DNA from: Streptomyces sp. CB00316 | GTDB lineage: Bacteria > Actinomycetota > Actinomycetes > Streptomycetales > Streptomycetaceae | DNA: 64,000 bases | NCBI RefSeq assembly: GCF_001905595.1 | Contig: NZ_LIXI01000002.1 | Location: 496,001 to 560,000 of the forward strand | Direction of reading: 5' to 3' | Part shown: positions 42,042 through 50,359 of the stretch, in pieces | Position numbering within the stretch: position 1 is the stretch's first letter | Layout of the letters: every line of letters begins with the position of its first letter | Notes under the pieces: generated by a model | The model's input: the letters and a program-made list of their open reading frames with translations, nothing else | Told to the model about the DNA's origin: nothing | The model's database searches: none | Position numbers and translations under genes: made by a program

Positions 42042-42216
42042 CGTCGTTCATCCAGTCTTCGCGGTTAGGGGTGGATTGAGCTTCCCCAGGCTACCGCCCG
42101 GGGCCGGGCCTCTTCATTTCCCTTTCCCGCTCCCCTCCTCGCCGCCCACCGCCAGGTACCCGCTCTCGGCGTCCCCTCGGTGGCGTACGGAGAGCACATC
42201 TTCCTAAAGTGGGGCA

Positions 42217-44334
42217 ATGCGCACCGAGGAAGTCCTGGCCGCGATCGCGACCGGCCTGTGGCGCTGGGACAACGCCGCCGGCACGGTCACGCTCGACGCG
42301 GAGGCGGCCCGGCTGCTGGGCCTGCCCGCCGAGCCCGGCAGCTACCGGGAGGCGGCGGTGCGCTCCCGTTTCCACCCGGTCGACTGGAACGAGATCTACG
42401 GGGTCGTGAACCTGGCCGTCGCCGAGGGCACCCTCGCCGAGGCCCGGCTGCGCATCGTGGACGAGCGGGGGAAGGTGCTGCGTACGGTACGCAGCCGCTC
42501 CAAGCCGGTCGTAGCGGCGGAGGGAGACAGGGAGGACTACCTGCTCATCGGCACGCTCCAGGAGGTCGCCGAGCCGCAACTGGGCTCGGCCGGCCCCCAC
42601 ACACCGATCACCGGGGACTGGCGCAGGTCCAGGGAGGCCTTCCTGCTGGACGCCGGGCGGGCGCTGGCGGAGGCCCGGTCCACGGAGGAGGTGCTGCGGG
42701 TCGCCGCGTCCCTCTCCATGCCCGGCTTCTCGCCGGACGGGCTCGCGGTCTTCGGCTCCGTCGGGGAGCGGCTGACGATCATCGGCCACCACGGGCAGAG
42801 CACGGCGGACGAGGACCCGTTCACCGACATGCCCCTGGACACCGACTACCCGGCCGCCGAGGTCGTCCGCACCGGCCGCGCGATCTACCTCCCCTCCCCC
42901 GAGGAGTACCGCCGCCGCTACCCCGCCACCTGGCCGCTGGCCCGGCGCTTCGGGCGGCAGTCCTGGGCGTTCCTCCCACTGGTCTCCTCCGGCCGCACGA
43001 TGGGCGCGTGGATGGCCGGGTTCCAGCATCCGGTGGGGTTCTCGCCCGACGAGCGCGCTGTGCTCTCCACGGTCGCCCGGATGCTCGCCCAGGCGCTGGC
43101 CCGGGCCGGGGTCGCGGAGACCGAACGGGAGCTCTCCCTCGGACTCCAGCGCTCGATGATGCCGACGCTGGGGCCCGACATCCCGGGTATGACGGTGGCG
43201 GCGCGGTACGTGCCGACCGGGGGCGGGCTCCAGGTGGGCGGCGACTGGTACGACATGATCCCGCTGCCCAACGGCCGGATCGCCCTGGTCATCGGCGATG
43301 TCCAGGGCCATGACGTACGGGCCGCCGGGCTCATGGGCCAGCTCCGCATCGCCCTGCGCGCGTACGCCTCCGAGGGGCACCGCCCGGACGCCGTACTCGC
43401 CCGGGCCTCACGCTTCCTCTCCGGGCTGACCGACACCTACGAGGGAGTGGCGGGCGACGACGAGCCCTCCGCGCCCCGCTTCGCGACCTGCCTGTACGCC
43501 GAGGTGGACCCGGAGGCCGGGACCCTGGACATCGCCCGCGCGGGCCACCCCGACCCGGTCGTGGTGAGCGCCGACGGCACCGCGGTGATCCGCCAGACGG
43601 CGGGCGGGCTGCCACTGGGCATCGAGGCGGACTCCGACTACCCCACCACCCGGGTCGTCCTGGAACCCGGCGAAACGATCATGTTCTGCACGGACGGCCT
43701 CATCGAGACCGGCGGCCACGACATGGCCACCGGCTGGGCCCGGCTGCGCCCGGTCCTGGAGGACCCCACCGTGGACCTGGAGGAGATGGCCGACGCCCTG
43801 GTCCAGGCCGTGCACGGGCCGGCCTCGCACTACACGACCGGGCCGCTCGCCGACCGCCGCGAGGACGACATCGCGGTGCTCGTGCTGCGGCGGGAGAGAG
43901 TGCGGGCGCCGGAGACGCCGATGCGCCGCAGCGTCCTGACGATCGCGCAGGCCGAGCCCGAGCGGATCTCGGTGGGCCGCCAGCTCGTACGGGAGCTGCT
44001 GCACGACTGGAAGGACCCCGAGCAGGTCGACTCGGCGGTCCTGATGGTCTCGGAGATGGCCACCAACGTGCTGGTCCACACGGACGGCGACGCGCTGATG
44101 GCGGCGGAGATCTCCGGGGAACGGGGGGAGCGGCGGCTGCGGGTGGAGGTGGCCGACGCGAGCGACGAGCTGCCGCACAAGCGGAGGCCGGGGGAGATGG
44201 CGTCCAGCGGGCGGGGGCTGGTGCTGATGGAGATGCTGGCGGACGCGTGGGGGGTGGATCCACGGGGGGAGGGGAAGTCGATCTGGTTCGAGCTGTACGA
44301 GTCGGCCGAGCCGGGGGAGTTGGGGGCGCTCTGA
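42217..44334 (+). CDS. SpoIIE-type PP2C phosphatase with PAS, GAF and HATPase domains
   Basis: The product is 705 aa from ATG 42217. Order: PAS-like (1-125), GAF (about 145-300, TEEVLRVAASLSMPGFSPDGLAVFG), SpoIIE/PP2C catalytic domain (about 310-560; VGGDWYDMIPLPNGRIALVIGDVQGHD metal site; FCTDGLIETGGHD), and a GHKL/HATPase domain (about 590-695; SEMATNVLVHT, ASSGRGLVLMEML). This fusion combines a Ser/Thr phosphatase and an anti-sigma-factor kinase-like module, as in partner-switching control of alternative sigma factors. The target is unknown; no anti-anti-sigma gene is adjacent. Confidence 0.92.
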   Translation: MRTEEVLAAIATGLWRWDNAAGTVTLDAEAARLLGLPAEPGSYREAAVRSRFHPVDWNEIYGVVNLAVAEGTLAEARLRIVDERGKVLRTVRSRSKPVVAAEGDREDYLLIGTLQEVAEPQLGSAGPHTPITGDWRRSREAFLLDAGRALAEARSTEEVLRVAASLSMPGFSPDGLAVFGSVGERLTIIGHHGQSTADEDPFTDMPLDTDYPAAEVVRTGRAIYLPSPEEYRRRYPATWPLARRFGRQSWAFLPLVSSGRTMGAWMAGFQHPVGFSPDERAVLSTVARMLAQALARAGVAETERELSLGLQRSMMPTLGPDIPGMTVAARYVPTGGGLQVGGDWYDMIPLPNGRIALVIGDVQGHDVRAAGLMGQLRIALRAYASEGHRPDAVLARASRFLSGLTDTYEGVAGDDEPSAPRFATCLYAEVDPEAGTLDIARAGHPDPVVVSADGTAVIRQTAGGLPLGIEADSDYPTTRVVLEPGETIMFCTDGLIETGGHDMATGWARLRPVLEDPTVDLEEMADALVQAVHGPASHYTTGPLADRREDDIAVLVLRRERVRAPETPMRRSVLTIAQAEPERISVGRQLVRELLHDWKDPEQVDSAVLMVSEMATNVLVHTDGDALMAAEISGERGERRLRVEVADASDELPHKRRPGEMASSGRGLVLMEMLADAWGVDPRGEGKSIWFELYESAEPGELGAL

Positions 44335-44565
44335 GGGGCCCGGGACCCTGATCGCCGCGGTGCCCTACCACCCGTAACGGTTCCGAGCAGCACCGGTGTG
44401 ACGGCGGTCTTGACCGCGACGACCAGCCAGATCGCGACGGCGGGCGCCGTCGGGCAGGAGGGGCTGGGTAGAGGGCACCCTCCCACCGGATCACGGCGTA
44501 CGTGGCCGGGCCCGCCCGCCGCCACCGTACGAGTGACGGCTCGTCAGGCAGGACCGCCCCGGGCA

Positions 44566-45522
44566 TCACATGCCGTGGACCGCCGGGACCGTACCGAGGC
44601 GGCCGGCCTGGAAGTCGTCGAAGGCCTGCTTCAGCTCGGCCTGACTGTTCATCACGAACGGCCCGTAGTGCGCCATCGGCTCCCGGATCGGACGTCCGCC
44701 GAGGAGGACGATCTCCAGGTCCGGGGTGTTCCCGTCCTGCTTCTCGTCCGCGCGGACGGTCAGCGAGCCGCCGCTGCCGAACACCGCGGTCTGCCCGAGG
44801 CGGATGGGCCGGCGCTCCTCGCCGACCGTGCCGCGCCCGGCCAGGACGTACGCGAGCCCGTTGAAGTCCTCGCGCCAGGGCAGGGTCACCTCGGCACCGG
44901 GCCGGACGGTGGCGTGGATCATCGTGATCGGCGTGTGGGTGATGCCGGGGCCCTGGTGCCCGTCGAGCTCACCGGCGATGACCCGGAGCAGCGCGCCACC
45001 GTCCAGGGAGGTGAGGAGCTGCACCTCGCCGCCGCGGATGTCCTGGTAGCGCGGGTTCATCATCTTGTCGGCCTTGGGGAGGTTCACCCAGAGCTGGAGC
45101 CCGTGGAAGAGCCCGCCGGACAGCACGAGCGACTCCGGCGGCGCCTCGATGTGCAGCAGACCCGAACCGGCGGTCATCCACTGGGTGTCGCCGTTCTCGA
45201 TGGTGCCGCCGCCACCGTTGGAGTCCTGGTGGACGAAGGTGCCGTCGATCAGGTACGTGACCGTCTCGAAGCCGCGGTGCGGGTGCCAGGGGGTGCCCTT
45301 GGGCTCGCCTGCGGCGTACTCCACCTCACCCATCTGGTCCATCATGATGAACGGGTCGAGGTGCTGGTAGTTGATCCCCGCGAACGCGCGGCGGACGGGG
45401 AAGCCCTCGCCCTCGAATCCGCTCGGCGCCGTGGTGACGGCGAGCACGGGGCGGGCCACGGCGTCACCCGAAGCGGCCACCTTGGGCAGGGTCAGCGGGT
45501 TGTCGACGGTCACTGCGGGCAT
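44566..45522 (-). CDS. Pirin family protein
   Basis: The product is 318 aa from ATG 45522 with GGAGG upstream; the frame is open to 45681 but that part is not family-like. It is a double cupin: GFPVRRAFAGINYQHLDPFIMMDQMGEV and the metal-binding block PWHPHRGFETVTYLIDGTFVHQDS (His-x-His) followed by WMTAGSGLLHIE. Pirins bind iron and include quercetin dioxygenase-like enzymes; in Streptomyces a pirin modulates central metabolism. It is preceded by an AT-rich leader (ATTTAGTTGAATGATGAA). Confidence 0.92.
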   Translation of the reverse strand: MPAVTVDNPLTLPKVAASGDAVARPVLAVTTAPSGFEGEGFPVRRAFAGINYQHLDPFIMMDQMGEVEYAAGEPKGTPWHPHRGFETVTYLIDGTFVHQDSNGGGGTIENGDTQWMTAGSGLLHIEAPPESLVLSGGLFHGLQLWVNLPKADKMMNPRYQDIRGGEVQLLTSLDGGALLRVIAGELDGHQGPGITHTPITMIHATVRPGAEVTLPWREDFNGLAYVLAGRGTVGEERRPIRLGQTAVFGSGGSLTVRADEKQDGNTPDLEIVLLGGRPIREPMAHYGPFVMNSQAELKQAFDDFQAGRLGTVPAVHGM

Positions 45523-45666
45523 GGGAGCCACCTCCGGGCGAGTGTTCTGGAACGAATTTAGTTGAATGATGAACATCCCGCAAGGCGTACGGCATTCCCG
45601 CCTCGTCGCCGACGGCGAGGGAGCCCGCCCCACCCGACAGCGCGAAGATCCCGCCACCGACAGCAC

Positions 45667-45696
45667 AAGGGCCCGCGCCACCCGGCGCGGGCCCTT
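45667..45696 (-). terminator. SseB-gene terminator
   Basis: AAGGGCCCGCGCC (45667-45679) and its exact complement (45684-45696) form a 13-bp stem with a 4-nt loop, downstream of the SseB-family gene on the minus strand. Confidence 0.8.
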
Positions 45697-45743
45697 GCCC
45701 GATTGAAGAACCCGCAGGTCAGCGACGCACGGAACCGAAACAG

Positions 45744-46202
45744 CTACCCGTACATACGCCGCATCGCGAAGTCGACCATCTGCTCGACCGCCTTGGCGTC
45801 GAAGACCATCCGATGATCGCCCTCCATGTCCAGGACGAAGCCGTATCCGGTGGGCAGCAGGTCGATCACCTCGGCGCCGGTGATCACGAAGTACTTGGAC
45901 TCCTTGCCCGCGTAGAGCCGCAGCTCCTTGAGCGTGGTGAACATCGGGATCACGGGCTGCTGCGTGTTGTGCAGCGCCAGGAAGCCGGGGTTGTCACCGC
46001 GCGGGCAGTAGACCTTCGACGTCGCGAAGATCTGCTGGAAGTCCTCGGCGGAGAGGGAGCCGGTGGTGAAGGCCCGTACCGCGTCGGCCAGGGAGGGCGG
46101 AGAGGGCTCGGGATACAGCGGCTGCTCGCCGTAGCCGCCGCCCATCTGCCCCATCTGGCCCATCTGCTGCTGAGCACCAGGGTTCTGGTCGTAGCCGTAC
46201 AT
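45744..46202 (-). CDS. SseB family protein
   Basis: The product is 152 aa from ATG 46202; ATG 46226 is an alternative and neither has a strong ribosome site. A Gly/Gln/Met-rich start (GAQQQMGQMGQMGGGYG) precedes an SseB N-domain-type core: LADAVRAFTTGSLSAEDFQQIFATSKVYCPRGDNPGFLAL, PVIPMFTTLKELRLYAG, LLPTGYGFVLDMEGDHRM. The role is unknown outside secretion chaperones; it is widespread in Streptomyces. It is divergent from the acyl-CoA dehydrogenase gene. Confidence 0.82.
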   Translation of the reverse strand: MYGYDQNPGAQQQMGQMGQMGGGYGEQPLYPEPSPPSLADAVRAFTTGSLSAEDFQQIFATSKVYCPRGDNPGFLALHNTQQPVIPMFTTLKELRLYAGKESKYFVITGAEVIDLLPTGYGFVLDMEGDHRMVFDAKAVEQMVDFAMRRMYG

Positions 46203-46385
46203 GCTGCAAAGAGTAATCGGACACATCTACGGCTTGAGGGGTTGCGCCTTATTACTGACGGGTAGCATCATCGTAGAGGTCAGCTGATACACCCGCGTCT
46301 GCCTGTACCCACGCCTGCCTGTCGCCCGACCCGCATCACTCCCCGGGGCGCTGTGCGCCACTGCTATTGATTACGGAGCCTTCCC

Positions 46386-48212
46386 ATGGGGCACTACAAG
46401 TCGAATCTCCGCGACATCGAGTTCAACCTCTTCGAGGTTCTCGGGCGCGACAAGCTGTACGGCACCGGTCCGTTCGCGGAGATGGACGTCGACACCGCGA
46501 AGAGCATCCTGGAGGAGATCGCCCGCCTCGCGGAGAACGAGCTCGCCGACTCCTTCGCCGACGCCGACCGCAACCCGCCGGTCTTCGACCCGGAGACCAA
46601 CACCGCGCCGGTCCCGGAGAGCTTCAGGAAGTCGTACCAGTCCTTCATGGACTCGGAGTACTGGCGCCTGGGCCTGCCCGAGGAGATCGGCGGCACCACC
46701 TCCCCCCGCTCCCTGATCTGGGGCTACGCGGAGCTGCTGCTCGGCGCGAACCCGGCCGTCTGGATGTACTCCTCCGGTCCCGCCTTCGCGGGCATCCTCT
46801 TCGAGGAGGGCACCGAGGAGCAGAAGAAGGTCGCGGAGATCGCCGTCGAGAAGCAGTGGGGCTCGACGATGGTGCTGACCGAGCCGGACGCCGGCTCCGA
46901 CGTCGGCGCCGGCCGGACGAAGGCCGTGCAGCAGGAGGACGGCTCCTGGCACATCGAGGGTGTGAAGCGCTTCATCACCTCGGGCGAGCACGACATGTCC
47001 GAGAACATCCTCCACTACGTGCTGGCGCGCCCCGAGGGCGCGGGCCCCGGCACCAAGGGCCTCTCGCTCTTCCTGGTCCCGAAGTACCACTTCGACTGGA
47101 CCACCGGCGAGCTGGGCGAGCGCAACGGTGTGTACGCGACGAACGTCGAGCACAAGATGGGCCTCAAGGCCTCCAACACCTGCGAGATGACCTTCGGCGA
47201 CCGCCACCCCGCCCAGGGCTGGCTCATCGGCGACAAGCACGACGGCATCCGCCAGATGTTCCGCATCATCGAGTTCGCCCGCATGATGGTCGGCACGAAG
47301 GCCATCGCCACCCTCTCCACGGGCTACCTGAACGCGCTGGAGTACGCCAAGGAGCGCGTCCAGGGCACGGACCTGTCGCAGTTCATGGACAAGACGGCGC
47401 CCAAGGTCACCATCACGCACCACCCCGACGTGCGCCGCTCGCTCATGACGCAGAAGGCGTACGCCGAGGGCATGCGCTCCCTGGTGCTGTACACGGCCAC
47501 CGTCCAGGACGCGATCCAGGAGAAGGAGGCCGCGGGCGAGGACGCCAAGGCGCTGAACGGCCTCAACGACCTGCTGCTCCCGATAGTGAAGGGCTACGGC
47601 TCCGAGAAGTCCTACGAGCAGCTGGCGCAGTCGCTCCAGACGTTCGGCGGCTCGGGCTACCTCCAGGAGTACCCGGTCGAGCAGTACATCCGGGACGCCA
47701 AGATCGACACCCTTTACGAGGGCACGACGGCGATCCAGGGCCAGGACTTCTTCTTCCGGAAGATCGTCCGCGACCAGGGTGTCGCGCTCAACACGCTCTC
47801 CGAGGAGATCAAGAAGTTCCTCGCCGGCGCCCAGGGCAACGAGGAGCTGGCCCCCGCGCTGGACTCGCTCGCCAAGGCGGCCGTGGACCTGGAGGCGATC
47901 GTCGGCACGATGATCACCGACCTGACGGCCACCGGCGAGGACGTCAAGAACATCTACAAGGTCGGGCTCAACACGACCCGCCTGCTGATGGCCTCCGGCG
48001 ATGTCGTCGTCGGCTACCTGCTCCTCAAGGGCGCGACCGTGGCGGCCGAGAAGCTGCCGACCGCCTCCGCCAAGGACGTGGCCTTCTACCAGGGCAAGAT
48101 CGCCGCCGCGAAGTTCTTCGCCGCGAACATCCTGCCGGGCGTCTCGACCGAGCGTGCGCTCGCCGAGAACGTCGACAACTCCCTGATGGAGCTGGACGAG
48201 GCCTCCTTCTAG
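46386..48212 (+). CDS. Acyl-CoA dehydrogenase (large, ~600-aa class)
   Basis: The product is 608 aa from ATG 46386 (GGAG upstream). Conserved blocks: [40 protein letters not shown] (FAD/substrate loop), [17 protein letters not shown], and [38 protein letters not shown]. The last ~150 residues are the C-terminal extension of the larger class. It oxidises acyl-CoA at C2-C3 with FAD in beta-oxidation; chain preference cannot be read. It is a single-gene unit ending at a strong hairpin. Confidence 0.93.
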   Translation: MGHYKSNLRDIEFNLFEVLGRDKLYGTGPFAEMDVDTAKSILEEIARLAENELADSFADADRNPPVFDPETNTAPVPESFRKSYQSFMDSEYWRLGLPEEIGGTTSPRSLIWGYAELLLGANPAVWMYSSGPAFAGILFEEGTEEQKKVAEIAVEKQWGSTMVLTEPDAGSDVGAGRTKAVQQEDGSWHIEGVKRFITSGEHDMSENILHYVLARPEGAGPGTKGLSLFLVPKYHFDWTTGELGERNGVYATNVEHKMGLKASNTCEMTFGDRHPAQGWLIGDKHDGIRQMFRIIEFARMMVGTKAIATLSTGYLNALEYAKERVQGTDLSQFMDKTAPKVTITHHPDVRRSLMTQKAYAEGMRSLVLYTATVQDAIQEKEAAGEDAKALNGLNDLLLPIVKGYGSEKSYEQLAQSLQTFGGSGYLQEYPVEQYIRDAKIDTLYEGTTAIQGQDFFFRKIVRDQGVALNTLSEEIKKFLAGAQGNEELAPALDSLAKAAVDLEAIVGTMITDLTATGEDVKNIYKVGLNTTRLLMASGDVVVGYLLLKGATVAAEKLPTASAKDVAFYQGKIAAAKFFAANILPGVSTERALAENVDNSLMELDEASF

Positions 48213-48240
48213 GACCTCGCCCGCGCTCGGTACGTCGACA

Positions 48241-48276
48241 GCGCCGCCACCCCGGAACTCGTCCGGGTGGCGGCGC
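48241..48276. terminator. Acyl-CoA dehydrogenase terminator
   Basis: GCGCCGCCACCCCGGA (48241-48256) pairs with 48262-48276 through about 15 bp with one bulged C, followed by TTTCG. The tandem repeat array begins at its 3' edge. Confidence 0.8.
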
Positions 48277-48346
48277 TTTCGTATCAGCTTTCGTATCGGC
48301 TTTCGTATCGGCTTTCGTATCGGCTTTCGTATCGGCTGAGTGCGCG
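48275..48346. repeat. Six tandem copies of a 12-bp repeat
   Basis: GCTTTCGTATCG is repeated six times without gap (first copy ends in A). The unit length is a multiple of three, and the array is open in the frame of the M18 peptidase downstream, but it lies between genes. The AT-richer unit stands out from its GC-rich surroundings. Confidence 0.92.
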
Positions 48347-48410
48347 GGGCCTGCCGCCCCGCAGCCGGTCATCGGATTCCGGACTCGGGTCCCTCGATAC
48401 AGTGAAGACC

Positions 48411-49709
48411 ATGAGTTCTCGCCACCGGTTCGACCGTGCGCACACCGATGATCTGATGTCCTTCCTGGCGGCGAGCCCGTCCCCGTACCACGCCGTCGCC
48501 AACGCGGCCGCCCGGCTGGAGGTGGCCGGATTCCGCCAGGTCGAGGAGACCTCCGCCTGGGACGCGAGCGCCGGGGGGAAGTATGTGCTCCGCGGCGGCG
48601 CGATCATCGCCTGGTACGTGCCGGAAGGCGCGTCCGCGCACACCCCGTTCCGGATCGTCGGCGCCCACACCGACTCCCCGAACCTGCGGGTGAAGCCGCT
48701 GCCCGACACCGAGTCGCACGGTTGGCGCCAGATCGCCGTCGAGGTCTACGGCGGCACGCTGCTGAACACCTGGCTCGACCGGGACCTGGGCCTGGCCGGC
48801 CGGATCTCGCTGCGGGACGGCACCGACCGGCTGGTCAACATCGACCGGGCGCTGCTGCGGGTGCCCCAGCTGGCCGTACACCTGGACCGCTCGGCCAACA
48901 CCGACGGCCTCAAGCTCGACCGGCAGCGCCATATGCAGCCGATCTGGGGTCTCGGCGAGGTGGCCGAGGGTGACCTGATCCGCTTCGTCGCCGAGGAGGC
49001 CGGCGTCGACGCGGAGGACGTCACCGGCTGGGACCTCATGCCGCACGCCATCGAGCCGCCGTCCTACCTGGGCCGCGACCGCGAGCTGGTCGCGGGGCCG
49101 CGGATGGACAACCTCCTCTCCGTGCACGCCGCGACCGCCGCCCTGGCCGCCGTCGCCGGGCAGCCGGACGGGGAACTCCCGTACATCCCCGTACTGGCCG
49201 CCTTCGACCACGAGGAGAACGGCTCCCAGTCCGACACCGGGGCCGACGGGCCGCTCCTCGGCACGGTCCTGGAGCGCTCCGTCTTCGCCCGGGGCGGTAC
49301 GTACGAGGACCGCGCCCGCGCCTTCGCCGGAACGGTCTGCCTCTCCTCCGACACCGGCCACGCCGTGCACCCCAACTACGCCGAGCGGCACGACCCGACG
49401 CACCACCCGGTCGCCAACGGCGGGCCGATCCTCAAGGTCAACGTCAACATGCGGTACGCCACCGACGGCAGCGGCCGCGCGGTGTTCGCCGCCGCCTGCG
49501 AGAAGGCGGGCGTGCCGTGGCAGACATTCGTCTCCAACAACTCGATGCCCTGCGGCACGACGATCGGCCCGATCACCGCGGCCCGGCACGGCATCCGGAC
49601 CGTGGACATCGGCGTCGCGATCCTCTCCATGCACAGCGCGCGTGAACTGTGCGGCGCCGACGACCCGTATCTGCTGGCCAACGCGCTCACGGCGTTCCTG
49701 ACGGACTGA
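48411..49709 (+). CDS. M18 family aminopeptidase
   Basis: The product is 432 aa from ATG 48411; earlier codons back to 48267 are only the 12-bp repeats. Metal-ligand blocks are GAHTDSPNLRVKP (His), HEENGSQSDTGADGPL (Glu pair), SSDTGHAVHPNYAERHDP (Asp/His), and MPCGTTIGPITAARHGIRTVDIG. M18 enzymes are cytoplasmic two-zinc aminopeptidases, often acting on acidic N-terminal residues (aspartyl aminopeptidase). It recycles peptides. Confidence 0.93.
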   Translation: MSSRHRFDRAHTDDLMSFLAASPSPYHAVANAAARLEVAGFRQVEETSAWDASAGGKYVLRGGAIIAWYVPEGASAHTPFRIVGAHTDSPNLRVKPLPDTESHGWRQIAVEVYGGTLLNTWLDRDLGLAGRISLRDGTDRLVNIDRALLRVPQLAVHLDRSANTDGLKLDRQRHMQPIWGLGEVAEGDLIRFVAEEAGVDAEDVTGWDLMPHAIEPPSYLGRDRELVAGPRMDNLLSVHAATAALAAVAGQPDGELPYIPVLAAFDHEENGSQSDTGADGPLLGTVLERSVFARGGTYEDRARAFAGTVCLSSDTGHAVHPNYAERHDPTHHPVANGGPILKVNVNMRYATDGSGRAVFAAACEKAGVPWQTFVSNNSMPCGTTIGPITAARHGIRTVDIGVAILSMHSARELCGADDPYLLANALTAFLTD

Positions 49710-49810
49710 CCCCCACGCTCAACCGCGGCCCCGGACATGGTTGTTGCCGGGGCGGGTACCCGACCCGTACATCGGTCCGGATTCACCGGGCCGTCGAGGA
49801 GGCGGGATTC

Positions 49811-50032
49811 ATGGGACTCGGAGGATGCATTCTCCTGATCGGTGGTGGCGCGATTCTGGCGTTCGCGACCGACTGGAAGGTGGACACCGTCAATGTCGAC
49901 CTGGTCGGCTGGATCATGATGCTCGTCGGCCTCATCGGGGTCTTCGTCTACATGAGCATCGCGCGCCGTCGACGCATGGTCGTGCCGCCCACCACCACGG
50001 TCGTCCAGGACGACGAGCAGCGCTACCACTGA
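49811..50032 (+). CDS. Small two-helix membrane protein (DUF6458 type)
   Basis: The product is 73 aa from ATG 49811 with GGAGG about 9 nt upstream. Two helices, MGLGGCILLIGGGAILAFA and VDLVGWIMMLVGLIGVFVYMSI, flank a short loop (TDWKVDTVNVD). A basic patch (ARRRRM) then a polar tail follow. This matches a small actinobacterial membrane family of unknown role. Confidence 0.85.
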   Translation: MGLGGCILLIGGGAILAFATDWKVDTVNVDLVGWIMMLVGLIGVFVYMSIARRRRMVVPPTTTVVQDDEQRYH

Positions 50033-50040
50033 CCGGCGGC

Positions 50041-50350
50041 CGTTTGGCCGGGCTGCACGCCCGCAGCGGGATCCAGGGGCACGTCTCCCGTCTCCGCACC
50101 CTCCTGGTGGGCGCGGAGGCGGAGGCGTACGGAGTGGAACTGGCCCCCCTCGGCGACGCGTACGTCCTGCGGTTGCCGGAGACCCTGCTGGACGCGCAGC
50201 GGTTCGAGGAGCTGCTGATGCTGGCCCGGGAGCAGCGCTCCCCCGCCGACACGGTCCTGATGCTCAAGGAGGCCCTGTCCCTGTGGCAGGGCCCGGCCCT
50301 CAGCGGCGCCCTCACCGGTCCGCCGCTCAGGGCGGCCGGTATCCGCCAGC
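50041..50350 (+). pseudogene. Remnant of an AfsR/SARP-type BTAD regulator
   Basis: A frame with no start reads GIQGHVSRLRTLLVGAEAEAYGVELAPLGDAYVLRLP, then LDAQRFEELLMLAREQRSPADTVLMLKEALSLWQGPALSGALTG. This is the winged-helix end plus the first BTAD helices of SARP/AfsR regulators. The N terminus and everything after are missing, and it runs into the 3' end of the convergent thioredoxin-like gene. It is a relic of a pathway-type regulator. Confidence 0.65.
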
Positions 50351-50359
50351 CACCAGCCC

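Noticed and set aside
44348..44480. Hydrophobic minus-strand peptide AVAIWLVVAVKTAVTPVLLGTVTGG
   Set aside because: It has no ribosome site and the frame runs on into the antisense of the SpoIIE-type gene. It could be a relic, but one hydrophobic stretch is not enough.
48267..48410. In-frame extension of the M18 peptidase through the repeat array (LSYR repeats)
   Set aside because: The family N terminus begins at MSSRHRFDRAHTDDLMSFL; the extension overlaps a terminator and is pure repeat.
46367..48451. 694-aa plus-strand frame over the acyl-CoA dehydrogenase
   Set aside because: It is a shadow frame; the dehydrogenase motifs lie in the 46386 frame.
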